A DNA stretch of 45,508 nt from a virus, in IMG/VR virus record IMGVR_UViG_3300002053_000023, positions 1 to 45,508 of that record. The stretch is one strand, 5' to 3'. Each line of letters starts with the position of its first letter. The first letter of the stretch is position 1. A program made the translations under genes and the position numbers. The notes beneath the pieces are model-generated. The model did no database searches. It saw only the letters and a list, made by a program, of their open reading frames with translations, and was not told the origin of the DNA. Positions 30,218 through 38,608 of the stretch are shown here, piece by piece.

Positions 30218-30856
30218 TCACATTACTATGGAGAAACCTACGTCGGAGTCCTCCAAGGCCTCTGCATCCTGTTCAGAGTGCGCGGCCATAAATTCTTTCA
30301 TGTCGTTCATCCACCTAGAAGCGTCAGGGTACCCAAGAGAGCGTGCTCCGCGATAGGAAGCTCCCAACTCGATGAGCTCGTGCCACTCGGCCCCTACCAC
30401 AGGAACGTCAACGTCTTCGGCGAGGGCTGGCAAGCTCACCTTCTTCCTGAAGCGCTCCTGGATGGTATATATACCATTAGGCGTCGGGTCTAAATAGTAC
30501 TCGCCGCCGTAAATAGCATACCTTACAGGCTTTCCTGTAGAGGGGTCCTTATTCCTGTCGTACCACTGTATACTCCTCTGGTATAGCGGCTGGTCATTTG
30601 TAGTGTCCCGCAAGGTAACAGGAAAAAGGGCGTTCGAAGCCATCGAGTAGTTAGCTGTACCGTCCTCCGTGACCCACGTAGTGGTGTCGTCTAGCTGAGG
30701 TATAGGCACCGGAGCAAACTGCCTCAGCTCGGGGAACTTCCCTCGGGTAACGATGTCCAGGTAACAAGAGTTTATCCACTCGCTAATAAAAGCGGCGAGG
30801 TCATCACGACCCCCTAAATTCCTGGTCACTAGGCTCTTAAGAGTTCCGTAATTCAT
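30218..30856 (-). CDS. Head-tail adaptor / tail tubular protein A-like (212 aa)
   Basis: Helical start (LKSLVTRNLGGRDDLAAFISEWINSCYLDIVTRG), then a beta region (GTANYSMASNALFPVTL, VRYAIYGGEYYLDPTP, IYTIQERFRKKV) and closing helices (EWHELIELGASYRGARSLGY). This order is characteristic of the gp11 (T7) / gp4 (P22)-type adaptor ring that joins portal to tail. It supports a short-tailed virion. RBS AGGAGGAAGC upstream of ATG 30856. Confidence 0.7.
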   Translation of the reverse strand: MNYGTLKSLVTRNLGGRDDLAAFISEWINSCYLDIVTRGKFPELRQFAPVPIPQLDDTTTWVTEDGTANYSMASNALFPVTLRDTTNDQPLYQRSIQWYDRNKDPSTGKPVRYAIYGGEYYLDPTPNGIYTIQERFRKKVSLPALAEDVDVPVVGAEWHELIELGASYRGARSLGYPDASRWMNDMKEFMAAHSEQDAEALEDSDVGFSIVM

Positions 30857-30864
30857 GCTTCCTC

Positions 30865-31086
30865 CTAATCAGGTTGCCAAGGACTGCTCTGACGGGCATC
30901 AGCAGTCTTGGGCTCGCCCCTAGCTTTGATGTCGGCGTGGCTCGGCTTGTCGAAGCACTCAGGACAAACTAGAGAACCCGTTTCTGGTTCCCTCTTGAGT
31001 GCTTTCTCAGGCCAAGGAAGCCCACACCTCGGACAGTCTTCCCATCTGCTGAAAGTTATTCGTCTGTTAGGTCGCCACTTCTCCAT
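30865..31086 (-). CDS. Zinc-ribbon miniprotein in structural operon (73 aa)
   Basis: Contains CPRCGLPWPEK and CPECFDK, a CxxC...CxxC zinc ribbon (about residues 18-43), with a charged disordered C-terminus. Located between the fibre-linked genes and the adaptor gene. Function unknown; possibly a folding or assembly helper. ATG at 31086, stop two bases before the next gene region. Confidence 0.7.
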   Translation of the reverse strand: MEKWRPNRRITFSRWEDCPRCGLPWPEKALKREPETGSLVCPECFDKPSHADIKARGEPKTADARQSSPWQPD

Positions 31087-31087
31087 C

Positions 31088-31333
31088 TTAGTCTCCTGCT
31101 GCGTCCTTAAGCTCCTGAAGCCTTGCTTCGAGCTCAGCCACTCTCGCCGTCGTGGCAGCTATATTCGTTGACAGCCCACTAATGTCGAGTTGAATCTTCT
31201 CGTAGGTCTTGTTTCTCACTACAGCAGGCTGATTAGCAAAGTAATTTAAAACTTGAGTCCAAGTAGTAAACTCTTCCAAGGCTTTACTAAACATTCTGGT
31301 TACATATTCTACTCTCTCTTCCTCTTCGGCCAT
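31088..31333 (-). CDS. Helical, coiled-coil protein (81 aa)
   Basis: Starts AEEEERVEYVTRMFSKAL, ends with a leucine-heptad coiled coil (VAELEARLQELKDAAGD). Encoded directly downstream of the big fibre gene, so a fibre trimerisation or assembly helper is plausible. RBS AGGAGTTTAAG before ATG 31333. Not recognised. Confidence 0.7.
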   Translation of the reverse strand: MAEEEERVEYVTRMFSKALEEFTTWTQVLNYFANQPAVVRNKTYEKIQLDISGLSTNIAATTARVAELEARLQELKDAAGD

Positions 31334-31334
31334 C

Positions 31335-34300
31335 TTAAACTCCTATCATAACCACATTGTCAGGCAGGGTATCATGACCACTTGTAACCCAAAGTTCATT
31401 TGCACCTGCCCCAGCAGCTACTTGTGTAGCGCCTGACTTTAGTGTAGTTATGTTCAAATATCCGTTTATCGTTATGAAAGCGTTGTCAAACTCCCCATAG
31501 ATTAGAGGAGTAGCTGTATTTGAATTTGCTATCCATAGTTTATTATTATCTGCAGCGAGTTGTCCAACAGCAGCTTGATAGCCTATAACTACATTGGCTG
31601 TTCCGGTTGTTAAATCCTGACCGGCTTGATAACCTATACACACATTATTCCCACCTGTCGTAACATCAAGCATAGCCTGATGCCCAATTACAACATTATT
31701 GCTAAAGCTATTAGTTGAAACTCCTTTACAGGCTTCTGTACCGAGAACAACGTTACATGAGCCGGTTACATTCTCCATCATTACTTCATGTCCAACTCCG
31801 ACATTGTAGTCTCCCGTAGTAAGGTCATAGCATGAATAGCTGCCTATTATGATGTTCTCCTGAGCAGTGCTTATTACATAGAGCGTTCGGTATCCTATGG
31901 CGATATTCCAGTCCTTCTCAAGATAGCTAGCGTCCCCTATCATACACTGATAGCCTATGGCGATATTGTAGGAACTCGTGCTTCCTTTCCTTTGACCTGC
32001 AAAGTATCCTATAGCTATGTTACAAGCTCCGTCATCGGAAGAACCAGCCCAATATCCGATGTAAACATTGTTAGAACCTGTACTTTGGTTCAGACCAGCA
32101 GCGACTCCGATGCACGTATTATTAGATGAGGAATTAAGATTCTGCCCCGCTTGAGTGCCAATGCAGGTATTACCACCGCCTGTAGTCATAGTCTTTCCTG
32201 CTTGATTACCAAAGCAAGTATTACCGCTTCCTGTTCCACCGCCAGCATAATATCCGACAGCAGTATTGGCACTTGAAGTAGTTACTGATATTCCAGCACC
32301 CATGCCAATTATCACATTATTTAAACCAGACGTAACAGATTGCCCAGCCGTAGAACCGATAAAAGTGTTGTTAATACCAGTAGTTAAGCCATAGCCTGAC
32401 CGATAGCCTATACACGTATTCCCATCACTTTTATTGGCATCTACGCCTTTGCCTGATTCGCAGCCGATGAAGGTATTGTTACTACCATCTTCTAGGTAAT
32501 ATCCTGCCAAGTATCCTATACAGACATTACTTGAACCGCTAGTAACATCGTAGCCAGCACCATGTCCTATAGCAGTGTTTTTATGAGCCGTATAAACACC
32601 ATCTACGCCATACAGGGCTCCTGCACCGATAGCAACGCAAAGATAGCTTGCTTGAGAATTTCGTCCTGCGCCTTGACCGATAAATGTATTCTCTTGTCCA
32701 GTAGTGTTCTCACTACCAGCTAAATATCCAATAAATACGTTCTCGTATCCTGTAGTTGTCGCAGTTCCAGCATATGAACCAATGAAGACATTGTCATCTC
32801 CTGTCAATGCTGCTGGAATAGAGTCAGAGAGAATATAATTGTCATTGGCTTCTACAGAGATAAACATGCTATTGATTGCCCCCGAAGTTGCTAGTGTAGC
32901 AATAGACAAAGCGTCCGTGAATTCAAGAGCATCTGGAGTAGCATTGACTACCACAACCTTACCACCTTCTCCTGCGTAGGCTCCTGGAGTATCAGTCAGG
33001 TCAAGGAAGGTTGAAGCGCCACCCCCAGAAGCATCCACGTAAGCCTTGATACTTTGCTGAGTAGCTACATGCTCGTCTGAGTCGGAATTTAAATCGTCTT
33101 CGTCAAGAACAGGGTAGTGTTCGTCAGCTTCATATCCAGCGAGCTCGTCATGCGTTCTCCATATCAAATTGCCACCGCCATCGGTTCCTAGAACTTCATT
33201 CTCCGGGCCGTCAGCAGTTGGTAAAACCCAAATTTGGTCTGCATCCAATCCAGGAGCTTCAAAGCCTACGTAGTTCCCATTATCATAGAATCGAAGCTCT
33301 TTCTGAGTTTGAAGGTAAATATCCTGATAAATAAGGATTCTGTCGTCCTGAAACTCCGCGACAGCAACCTCTCCTGCAGCACCAGCAGTAGCAGTGTTGG
33401 CTCTTATACGAACTGCACCATTGGCAGCTCTGTTACAAACCTGGATGCAATCGCTTCCTGTGTAGTAAAGCATCCACCTTTCGACTCCTCCCGAGTCTTT
33501 GTAGCCAATACCGCCTGTATCTCCTGTAAAAGCTATCCTTTGGTCGTCCACAGGAAGCTGAATAAGGCCGCCGGAAACTATTATGAGGCGAGTATTCTGT
33601 CCAGGAGTTCCTTCACAAATTTTAAAACTAAGGCTATCGTCATAATCGAAACCTAGGCTCCACTTAAGGTCACTATCTTCTCGAAGCTCGTAGTAAGCAC
33701 TCGCCTCGTTAGTGTCAACTCTGATGAGGTGAACAACGCCTCCTGCGGTTGGGCCACAGATTATAGCCTGAGAAGTACAAGTGAGAGCACTTGTAGTAAG
33801 GGTCACATAACTCTCGGCTGCACAGGTAAGATACAAGGTATCGGTACTAAAGTCGTAACTAATCCCTCCAGCACATGGATTATAGTCATCATCAGCAAAC
33901 CTAACGCCTGCAACGTTAGCAGTTCCACCTTGAAGCTGAAGGTAACAATTGTCTACGTTCTCCAGGAGCATAACAGTATCAGTAGGAATGCCTGCGTAGT
34001 CCGGACACTCAGCCAACCGAGCGTGGATTGTACAAACAGGAGCGCCAACACCTACACCGAGGAAATCGCTCGCATCGTCCCAGAAGAGTTTGGTAGGGTC
34101 TTCAGACAGATACCCATCCGCGTCGCCGAAAGGAACTGCCCCCTCGGTAAGGCCGATCATCCCCGGAGCGTAGTTAGTGAGAACGAGTATCTGAGTACCG
34201 TCCCAAAACTTAAAAAGAAGGTTCGCAGCGTCAAACCATGTACGCCCTTTTTCGTTTAGTCCCCAAGCAGTCGGGTCGGCGTCTCTGTGAGGAATTTCAA

Positions 34301-34448
34301 TCCACCGTTCGAAGGTAGCAGGGCCAGAGAACTGGTTGAGGCCATTACCGTAGGCTTTGAAGCTCCCAAGAGTCTCTACATTGTGGTCGAAGACTCCGGG
34401 CTCGTCACGGCCTAGATATCGTTTTTCACGTGTCTGTGTTTCCGGCAT
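31335..34448 (-). CDS. Large repeat-containing tail fibre (1037 aa)
   Basis: The first 550 residues are beta-rich with capsule/fibre-like segments; residues about 550-960 are an array of about twenty repeats of type N-(T/V)-x-IG-x2-AG-x5-TG, as in beta-roll fibre shafts; the end (IANSNTATPLIYGEFDN, ITINGYLNI) is the common distal module of phage fibres. Receptor binding is the expected role. Start ATG 34448 is chosen over TTG 34484; both lack a strong ribosome-binding site, so coupling to the upstream gene (23-base overlap) is likely. The coding DNA is visibly richer in A+T than neighbours. Confidence 0.85.
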   Translation of the reverse strand: MPETQTREKRYLGRDEPGVFDHNVETLGSFKAYGNGLNQFSGPATFERWIEIPHRDADPTAWGLNEKGRTWFDAANLLFKFWDGTQILVLTNYAPGMIGLTEGAVPFGDADGYLSEDPTKLFWDDASDFLGVGVGAPVCTIHARLAECPDYAGIPTDTVMLLENVDNCYLQLQGGTANVAGVRFADDDYNPCAGGISYDFSTDTLYLTCAAESYVTLTTSALTCTSQAIICGPTAGGVVHLIRVDTNEASAYYELREDSDLKWSLGFDYDDSLSFKICEGTPGQNTRLIIVSGGLIQLPVDDQRIAFTGDTGGIGYKDSGGVERWMLYYTGSDCIQVCNRAANGAVRIRANTATAGAAGEVAVAEFQDDRILIYQDIYLQTQKELRFYDNGNYVGFEAPGLDADQIWVLPTADGPENEVLGTDGGGNLIWRTHDELAGYEADEHYPVLDEDDLNSDSDEHVATQQSIKAYVDASGGGASTFLDLTDTPGAYAGEGGKVVVVNATPDALEFTDALSIATLATSGAINSMFISVEANDNYILSDSIPAALTGDDNVFIGSYAGTATTTGYENVFIGYLAGSENTTGQENTFIGQGAGRNSQASYLCVAIGAGALYGVDGVYTAHKNTAIGHGAGYDVTSGSSNVCIGYLAGYYLEDGSNNTFIGCESGKGVDANKSDGNTCIGYRSGYGLTTGINNTFIGSTAGQSVTSGLNNVIIGMGAGISVTTSSANTAVGYYAGGGTGSGNTCFGNQAGKTMTTGGGNTCIGTQAGQNLNSSSNNTCIGVAAGLNQSTGSNNVYIGYWAGSSDDGACNIAIGYFAGQRKGSTSSYNIAIGYQCMIGDASYLEKDWNIAIGYRTLYVISTAQENIIIGSYSCYDLTTGDYNVGVGHEVMMENVTGSCNVVLGTEACKGVSTNSFSNNVVIGHQAMLDVTTGGNNVCIGYQAGQDLTTGTANVVIGYQAAVGQLAADNNKLWIANSNTATPLIYGEFDNAFITINGYLNITTLKSGATQVAAGAGANELWVTSGHDTLPDNVVMIGV
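31560..32800 (-). repeat. Coding tandem repeats of the fibre shaft
   Basis: Degenerate in-frame repeats of about 20-22 codons (some longer) encoding variants of NxxIGxxAGxxxTTG, for example NTFIGQGAG, NVCIGYLAG, NTAVGYYAG, NIAIGYFAG. Diverged at DNA level, so old rather than recently amplified. Confidence 0.85.
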
Positions 34449-34650
34449 TTCTCGCCTGTATATAGTCGGTTCCTGTAAGACCAAGGATTAGTATCCCAGC
34501 AATCCACGCCGACTTGTTAATTACAAGGGTTAGCAAGCTGACGTCCATGTTTAGGACGGGCTGTAGACAGGAACTAGCATAAGCCAACACCGCCCAAACA
34601 ATAGCAGTTCCGACTCTACGCCCCCACCTCTTTTTACTGAATGTGGCCAT
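34426..34650 (-). CDS. Two-span membrane protein, holin-like (74 aa)
   Basis: Basic start (ATFSKKRWGRR) then two hydrophobic segments (VGTAIVWAVLAYASSCL and LLTLVINKSAWIAGILILGL) and a short polar tail. This is class II holin-like topology and size. ATG 34650 has a weak AAGAG; GTG 34662 has none. Placement directly before the fibre gene rather than beside the lysozyme is unusual for a holin, so another virion-membrane role is possible. Confidence 0.6.
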   Translation of the reverse strand: MATFSKKRWGRRVGTAIVWAVLAYASSCLQPVLNMDVSLLTLVINKSAWIAGILILGLTGTDYIQARNAGNTDT

Positions 34651-35038
34651 AGCTCTTACCACACTTGAGGTTTACCACAGTAGCAGTGTAGCTAGCGTCC
34701 GCATTCTGGATGCTGCCGAGCTTCAGGGAACGGTAGCCGCGGACATCGAGCGGGTCGGACTGAACTATCTGACTGGCTCCAGACATCGCAATGACTAAGG
34801 TAGCCACTGCGACGGTGTCCCAAAGGCTGTCGTCTAGAGTTCCAAGGATGGTGAAGGTAACATTGCCAGAAGCACTGGCGTTACCTCCAGTAACCTTCCC
34901 CTGCAAGACGATGACGTCGACGTCTGTAACGTCAATCACTTGCGAGTCGAAGTCAGTACCCTCGGTTATAGTCGTCGCCTTAGCGATGCTTGCTATATCG
35001 GAAGCTATGAAATTACGTTGCGAATGGTTTTTACTCAT
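34634..35038 (-). CDS. Beta-rich structural protein (134 aa)
   Basis: ATG 35038 follows GAGGGAAAAA; the longer frame from 35053 is less likely. Product: short polar start, then strands (FDSQVIDVTDVDVIVLQGKV, GNVTFTILGTLDDSLWDTV, RSLKLGSIQNADASYTATV) typical of small phage decoration or tail-accessory domains. Overlaps the upstream gene by 8 bases. Function unknown. Confidence 0.7.
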   Translation of the reverse strand: MSKNHSQRNFIASDIASIAKATTITEGTDFDSQVIDVTDVDVIVLQGKVTGGNASASGNVTFTILGTLDDSLWDTVAVATLVIAMSGASQIVQSDPLDVRGYRSLKLGSIQNADASYTATVVNLKCGKSYGHIQ

Positions 35039-35420
35039 TTTTTCCCTCTTCAACCTTAAACGCGTCTAGCTTCTTACACAAGGAAAACACGTCAGGAGTA
35101 ACATTCTCCGCTTTGTCGAGCTCCTCAATGCGTTTCTTCAGGAACCGCATCTCGGTCTTTGTGAACTCGACCTGCTTTTCTTTCTCCTTCTCCGCGCTCC
35201 AAGACCAACGGCTGCCTCCTCCAGGACCAGCGGTACTTTTGAGCTCGAGGTGGTCCATCTCTTTCTGGGAGATTTTTACTTTCTCGGTTATGTCTTCTAT
35301 CAGCTGCATTGCAATCATGTTCCCTTTCTGAGGAAATAGCGCGTTTAAGCTTAGACGCTCCTTTACGTCTAGTTTTACCCTGTACCCAGTAGGTACACTA
35401 ACGTTTTTATCCTTAGGCAT
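35031..35420 (-). CDS. Hypothetical charged protein of late operon (129 aa)
   Basis: ATG 35420 after AAAAGGAGGTTCGA. Begins with a strand-rich part (VSVPTGYRVKLDVKERLSL), then charged helices (EKEKEKQVEFTKTEMRFLKKRIEEL). Looks like an assembly or chaperone-type protein; not recognised. Confidence 0.7.
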   Translation of the reverse strand: MPKDKNVSVPTGYRVKLDVKERLSLNALFPQKGNMIAMQLIEDITEKVKISQKEMDHLELKSTAGPGGGSRWSWSAEKEKEKQVEFTKTEMRFLKKRIEELDKAENVTPDVFSLCKKLDAFKVEEGKNE

Positions 35421-35461
35421 TCGAACCTCCTTTTAGAGAAAGGGGGAGAGCTTGCCTCCCC

Positions 35462-35575
35462 CTATTTCTTTTTTGCCTTCTTTGCCTTCGGTAGCTGGTA
35501 ACCACAACTGACGCAGCGCCCAGCCGCGTCGAACTCGTTATTACCACACTTCGGACAGACAGTGTTCTTTGGCAT
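35462..35575 (-). CDS. Zinc-ribbon miniprotein (37 aa)
   Basis: ATG 35575 (RBS AAGGAGGAAAATC upstream) to TAG 35462. PKNTVCPKCGNNEFDAAGRC then VSCGYQLPKAKKAKKK: one zinc ribbon (CPKC...CVSCG) and a lysine-rich tail. Similar short zinc-ribbon proteins occur in phage head operons; the role is unknown. Confidence 0.75.
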   Translation of the reverse strand: MPKNTVCPKCGNNEFDAAGRCVSCGYQLPKAKKAKKK

Positions 35576-35586
35576 GATTTTCCTCC

Positions 35587-35787
35587 TTACTTTACCTCGT
35601 CGACGTTGTGGGCACCAATAAAGTTCTTAGTAGAACCGGTGCCCTCTTTCACTTTCCTCTCGAGGTATTTCAGCTTGTCTAGTTGTTCGTCAGTTAGGGT
35701 AGGGCCCCACTCCTTTCGTAAGTTCTCTTCTTGCTCCGAGCGAGTCTTCCCTAGGAGAGTAGCCCCGGAAATGATAATGTTGGCCAT
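35587..35787 (-). CDS. Hypothetical small protein (66 aa)
   Basis: Starts ANIIISGATLLGKTRSEQEE, then a helical stretch with LTDEQLDKLKYLERKVKEG and a tail FIGAHNVDEV. No strong ribosome-binding site; ATG is 3 bases after the upstream stop, so coupled. Not recognised. Confidence 0.65.
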   Translation of the reverse strand: MANIIISGATLLGKTRSEQEENLRKEWGPTLTDEQLDKLKYLERKVKEGTGSTKNFIGAHNVDEVK

Positions 35788-35790
35788 CGA

Positions 35791-36693
35791 CTATGCGATG
35801 ATTCCAGCGTAATCGTAGCTACCAACCAGCCGCATCTCAGTTCCACCGAGGGTGAGGTTATTTGTAACGTGAACATCATCGTCTTCAAAGCCACACTGGA
35901 AAATGACTCCTGTGTTTAACGTTCCACCCATTACGATAAACTTTCCTCCGCTCGGAACCTGCTGGAATGTACAAAACTCGACGACTAAACCGTAGACGTG
36001 TGCTCCACTTGCATTGAGATAAGGGCCTGTAGGGGCTGCTCCGTTGTTGTCCAAGAATCGACATCCCCGAAGCAGCTGATTGTACCCTGAAACGCCTGGA
36101 GTAGCAATAGTCAGAGTACCTGTTGCGTGGTAGAAGGCGCAGTCGATGAACTGACCAGCCTGTCCACCTGTTAACAGGGTGGTTCCGCCCTTGAAGTGGC
36201 AGTTGTAGCAAACCGGACCGTCACTTCCACGCTTGGTAAGAGAAGCACCATCATTGTCCCAAAGGACAGCTCCGGTACCTCCCGAGTCCACAAAGAACCC
36301 AATGTTCTCGAGGTGGAGTGATGGAGCATCTGTGGTAAGACAATATCCGGTAGCGGTTTTCATCCGTACACCAAACTCGTTGCTCTTTGGGTAGCCGGCC
36401 CCGATGATAGACAAGTCACTCTGAGCCAGAGCAATTGTGACGTCCTCTGTGTAACGTGCGTGGCCTGTACCAACCACATAGGCTTGAGGATTGACGTAGA
36501 TTACATCTCCAACGACGGCTTTATCGATAGCTGCTTGGATAGTTTTGAGGGCTCTGTCAGGTTTCCTCCCGCTGTGGGAATCGTTGCCTGCACCCCCGTC
36601 CACGAAGTAGTGAGTCGCCCATGGACCGACGAACTTGTTCAGCCCGACGGGTACTCCGCCGAACTGGTAAACCTGGCCTGCGTAATGAGGCAT
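35791..36693 (-). CDS. Right-handed beta-helix protein (head or tail appendage, 300 aa)
   Basis: ATG 36693, AGGAGGAAAC upstream. Residues about 20-60 read ATHYFVDGGAGNDSHSGRKPDRALKTIQAAIDKA, the characteristic opening of pectate-lyase-like beta-helix proteins (DxxxG...PdrALkTIqaAidka...GDviyv), followed by regular rungs (LHLENIGFFVDSGG, VCYNCHFKGGTTLL, FIDCAFYHATGTLTI, LLRGCRFLDNNGAAP). No catalytic motif recognised. Located next to the capsid gene, it could be a head fibre, decoration or spike. Preceded by two strong hairpins. Confidence 0.8.
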   Translation of the reverse strand: MPHYAGQVYQFGGVPVGLNKFVGPWATHYFVDGGAGNDSHSGRKPDRALKTIQAAIDKAVVGDVIYVNPQAYVVGTGHARYTEDVTIALAQSDLSIIGAGYPKSNEFGVRMKTATGYCLTTDAPSLHLENIGFFVDSGGTGAVLWDNDGASLTKRGSDGPVCYNCHFKGGTTLLTGGQAGQFIDCAFYHATGTLTIATPGVSGYNQLLRGCRFLDNNGAAPTGPYLNASGAHVYGLVVEFCTFQQVPSGGKFIVMGGTLNTGVIFQCGFEDDDVHVTNNLTLGGTEMRLVGSYDYAGIIA

Positions 36694-36703
36694 GTTTCCT
36701 CCT

Positions 36704-36750
36704 TGCCACACCCCTTTCGGATCGCTACTCAGGGGTTGTAGCGTGTGGCA
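36704..36750 (-). promoter_or_regulatory. Hairpin abutting the beta-helix gene ribosome-binding site
   Basis: TGCCACAC (36704-36711) pairs with GTGTGGCA (36743-36750), with an inner CCCCT/AGGGG. On the minus strand the hairpin ends directly at AGGAGG (36698-36703), the ribosome-binding site of the gene starting at 36693. Likely mRNA processing/stability or translation control. Confidence 0.6.
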
Positions 36751-36759
36751 CTGTTCTGA

Positions 36760-36795
36760 TTAGGGAGCCTTAATCCCCCGTTGAAGGCTCCCTAA
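36760..36795 (-). terminator. 12-bp perfect hairpin after the capsid gene
   Basis: TTAGGGAGCCTT (36760-36771) and AAGGCTCCCTAA (36784-36795) form a perfect 12-bp stem with a 12-base loop, 11 bases downstream of the major capsid stop. No T-run follows on the minus strand, so complete intrinsic termination is unlikely; a partial terminator, RNase III site or 3' stability hairpin for the capsid message is more likely. Confidence 0.65.
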
Positions 36796-36805
36796 CCGTT
36801 ATTGG

Positions 36806-37720
36806 TTATCCTCCTGAGGAGCCGTAAACTCCCCACCAGTGCGTGAAGCCTGTCGAGAGTCTGAAACGCACCAGGAACCTGGCATTCCCCGTATTGGGGT
36901 CGTCATAGTTCCTGAACGCGGGTCTCTTTCTCCAGAACATCTTCATAAAATGGTCCGCTGGTCGCGAGAGAATAAACCATGCATCGGAGTCGCTCAGGTA
37001 ATGGAGAATGATCCTCTGGAGCTCCCACTCTCTGACAGCGTTGATTTCGTTGTCAGCAGTAAAGGGCTCTTTCTCCGTACCTAGAGTTTGTCCGATGATT
37101 GCCCTTTGCCCTGGACCGCTGACGACGAACTTGGGCCTGATTAACAGGGGTAAGTCGTTGTCGTTGGTCCACTCTTCCCAGGTTTGCAGCGCGTCTTTCA
37201 GCGCCGTCGGGTCGAAGTCCACGTCAGTGGTCGGCTTGTTAGCAACTGACGTTCCGGTTTTCTTGGCCGGGTGGTCAGTCGCACACAGAGCCTTCCCGTC
37301 GACTCCAAGATAGGAGCCTGAGAACGCGTTGTCGAGGGGAGCGATGCACAGGGTATCTACGGTCTGTTTCACGGCAACCGCAAGAGCTCTGGAGCCTTGC
37401 TTCATGATTCCATAAAGCTCGTCTTCCATGCACTCTTCAGTCACTTCGTAACCCATCACGTAGGTCTTGTGGAGGTATTCGAGCTTCTCGATGTACTCCA
37501 TTACATCGAAGATCGGCGTGTCGCCCTCGTCCTTCTCCGGGATGAGACCGAAACCCGCCGTCGCAGCGTCCTCTTCCTGCCTCTGCGTCGATGTATCGAC
37601 GTTGAGGTACTGAGTGTATTCGACCGGATACTCATTGTACGCAAGAAGATAGGCCTTATTCAGGCCTGGGTACATGAGATCCGAGAAACCTGATCTCGTC
37701 ATTGGTGAGCTAGCAGACAT
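36806..37720 (-). CDS. Major capsid protein (HK97 fold, Mu gpT-like)
   Basis: 304 residues without a long N-terminal delta domain. Features of the gpT-like family: TRSGFSDLMYPGLNKAYLLAYNEYP, YLHKTYVMGYEVTEECMEDELYG, ALAVAVKQTVDTLCIAPLDNAF, PKFVVSGPGQRAIIGQTLG, WFILSRPADHFMKMFWRKRP and the closing VRFRLSTGFTHWWGVYGS. Gene order scaffold - decoration - capsid supports it. ATG at 37720 overlaps the upstream stop by one base. Expected to be the most abundant virion protein; strong hairpins follow the gene. Confidence 0.88.
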   Translation of the reverse strand: MSASSPMTRSGFSDLMYPGLNKAYLLAYNEYPVEYTQYLNVDTSTQRQEEDAATAGFGLIPEKDEGDTPIFDVMEYIEKLEYLHKTYVMGYEVTEECMEDELYGIMKQGSRALAVAVKQTVDTLCIAPLDNAFSGSYLGVDGKALCATDHPAKKTGTSVANKPTTDVDFDPTALKDALQTWEEWTNDNDLPLLIRPKFVVSGPGQRAIIGQTLGTEKEPFTADNEINAVREWELQRIILHYLSDSDAWFILSRPADHFMKMFWRKRPAFRNYDDPNTGNARFLVRFRLSTGFTHWWGVYGSSGG

Positions 37721-38214
37721 TATGCCACCTCCCTAATCGCATAGTTGATTGTGGCTAGAACCTTCCCGTTGAGGGTAGCAAGTGGGTCGATGAACTGTTG
37801 AATTGTAACATCATCTGCGGTCGTAAGGTGCTTGGCAATATACCAAACGCCTGTACCAGCAACATGAGCAAGGTCGAACGAGCTTGAGCCAAGTTTACCT
37901 TTGTCGGTAATCTCGATAACAGCGTTTGCGGGGGTAGTGTGGTGAACGGGGATTTTGAAAGCGGTCATTGCTGTCGCAATTAGAACTTTCACTTCGTAGG
38001 CTCCTGCATCACCTGACGTAGCAGCCTCTAACGCTAGTCCGAGGACCATTGTCGGGCTGTCTGCGCAGGTAACTACGTAGCCACCACTCCTGTAGACGAA
38101 TTCCCCAGCCACGAATGTCTGGGTAGCGCCTAAGGAGAGCGTCCAGATTACGGGAGGAGTCGCGTCTATCATCTTACCAAGACGAGCGTGATATGTGCCT
38201 GCGTATGCAGCCAT
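37720..38214 (-). CDS. Capsid decoration/stabilisation protein candidate (164 aa)
   Basis: Small Ala/Thr/Val-rich beta protein (ARLGKMIDATPPVIWTLSLG, TQTFVAGEFVYRSGGYVVTC, VLGLALEAATSG, VKVLIATAMTAFKIPV) located between scaffold-region genes and the major capsid gene, the usual place of head decoration proteins of the gpD/DUF2190-like kind. RBS AGGAGGAATAAT before ATG 38214. Confidence 0.65.
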   Translation of the reverse strand: MAAYAGTYHARLGKMIDATPPVIWTLSLGATQTFVAGEFVYRSGGYVVTCADSPTMVLGLALEAATSGDAGAYEVKVLIATAMTAFKIPVHHTTPANAVIEITDKGKLGSSSFDLAHVAGTGVWYIAKHLTTADDVTIQQFIDPLATLNGKVLATINYAIREVA

Positions 38215-38215
38215 A

Positions 38216-38608
38216 TTATTCCTCCTCTTCGTCTTCTTCTTTGATAATTATTTTAAAGTCCTTGTGGTGCTTTCCGAGCTTGCGTTTGATTTTCTCCTCT
38301 TCGGTCCTGTAGTTCCTCTTAATCGCTCGCAGTCTCCTGTCCTTGCGCTCCTGAATGGTTGCGTCGTATCTCTGAGCGTCCTTTTCGGAGATTCTTGCTA
38401 GACCAAGGTTACCTACAGCGATGAGGCCATCAGCCCTTACATGCTTCTCGAGGATTGTCCCTTTAATCTCGGGGTCCTCTTTGCGCACGAAGTCGTAACC
38501 ACGGACTTTCTTGTCTGTGACATTGGCAGAATCCAGTCGCACGAAACGGTAGCGAACTCCTTTCTGCTCTTTGATTTGTGAAGTAAGAATCTGTAAAGCT
38601 CCTGGCAT
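38216..38608 (-). CDS. Hypothetical basic/acidic head-region protein (130 aa)
   Basis: ATG 38608 is 6 bases after AGGAGG (a GTG lies 3 bases earlier). N-terminal strands (VRYRFVRLDSANV), middle LEKHVRADGLIAVGNLGLARI, then a very basic helix (RKDRRLRAIKRNYRTEEEKI) and an acidic end EEDEEEE. Charged-tail proteins here often assist assembly; not recognised. Confidence 0.65.
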   Translation of the reverse strand: MPGALQILTSQIKEQKGVRYRFVRLDSANVTDKKVRGYDFVRKEDPEIKGTILEKHVRADGLIAVGNLGLARISEKDAQRYDATIQERKDRRLRAIKRNYRTEEEKIKRKLGKHHKDFKIIIKEEDEEEE

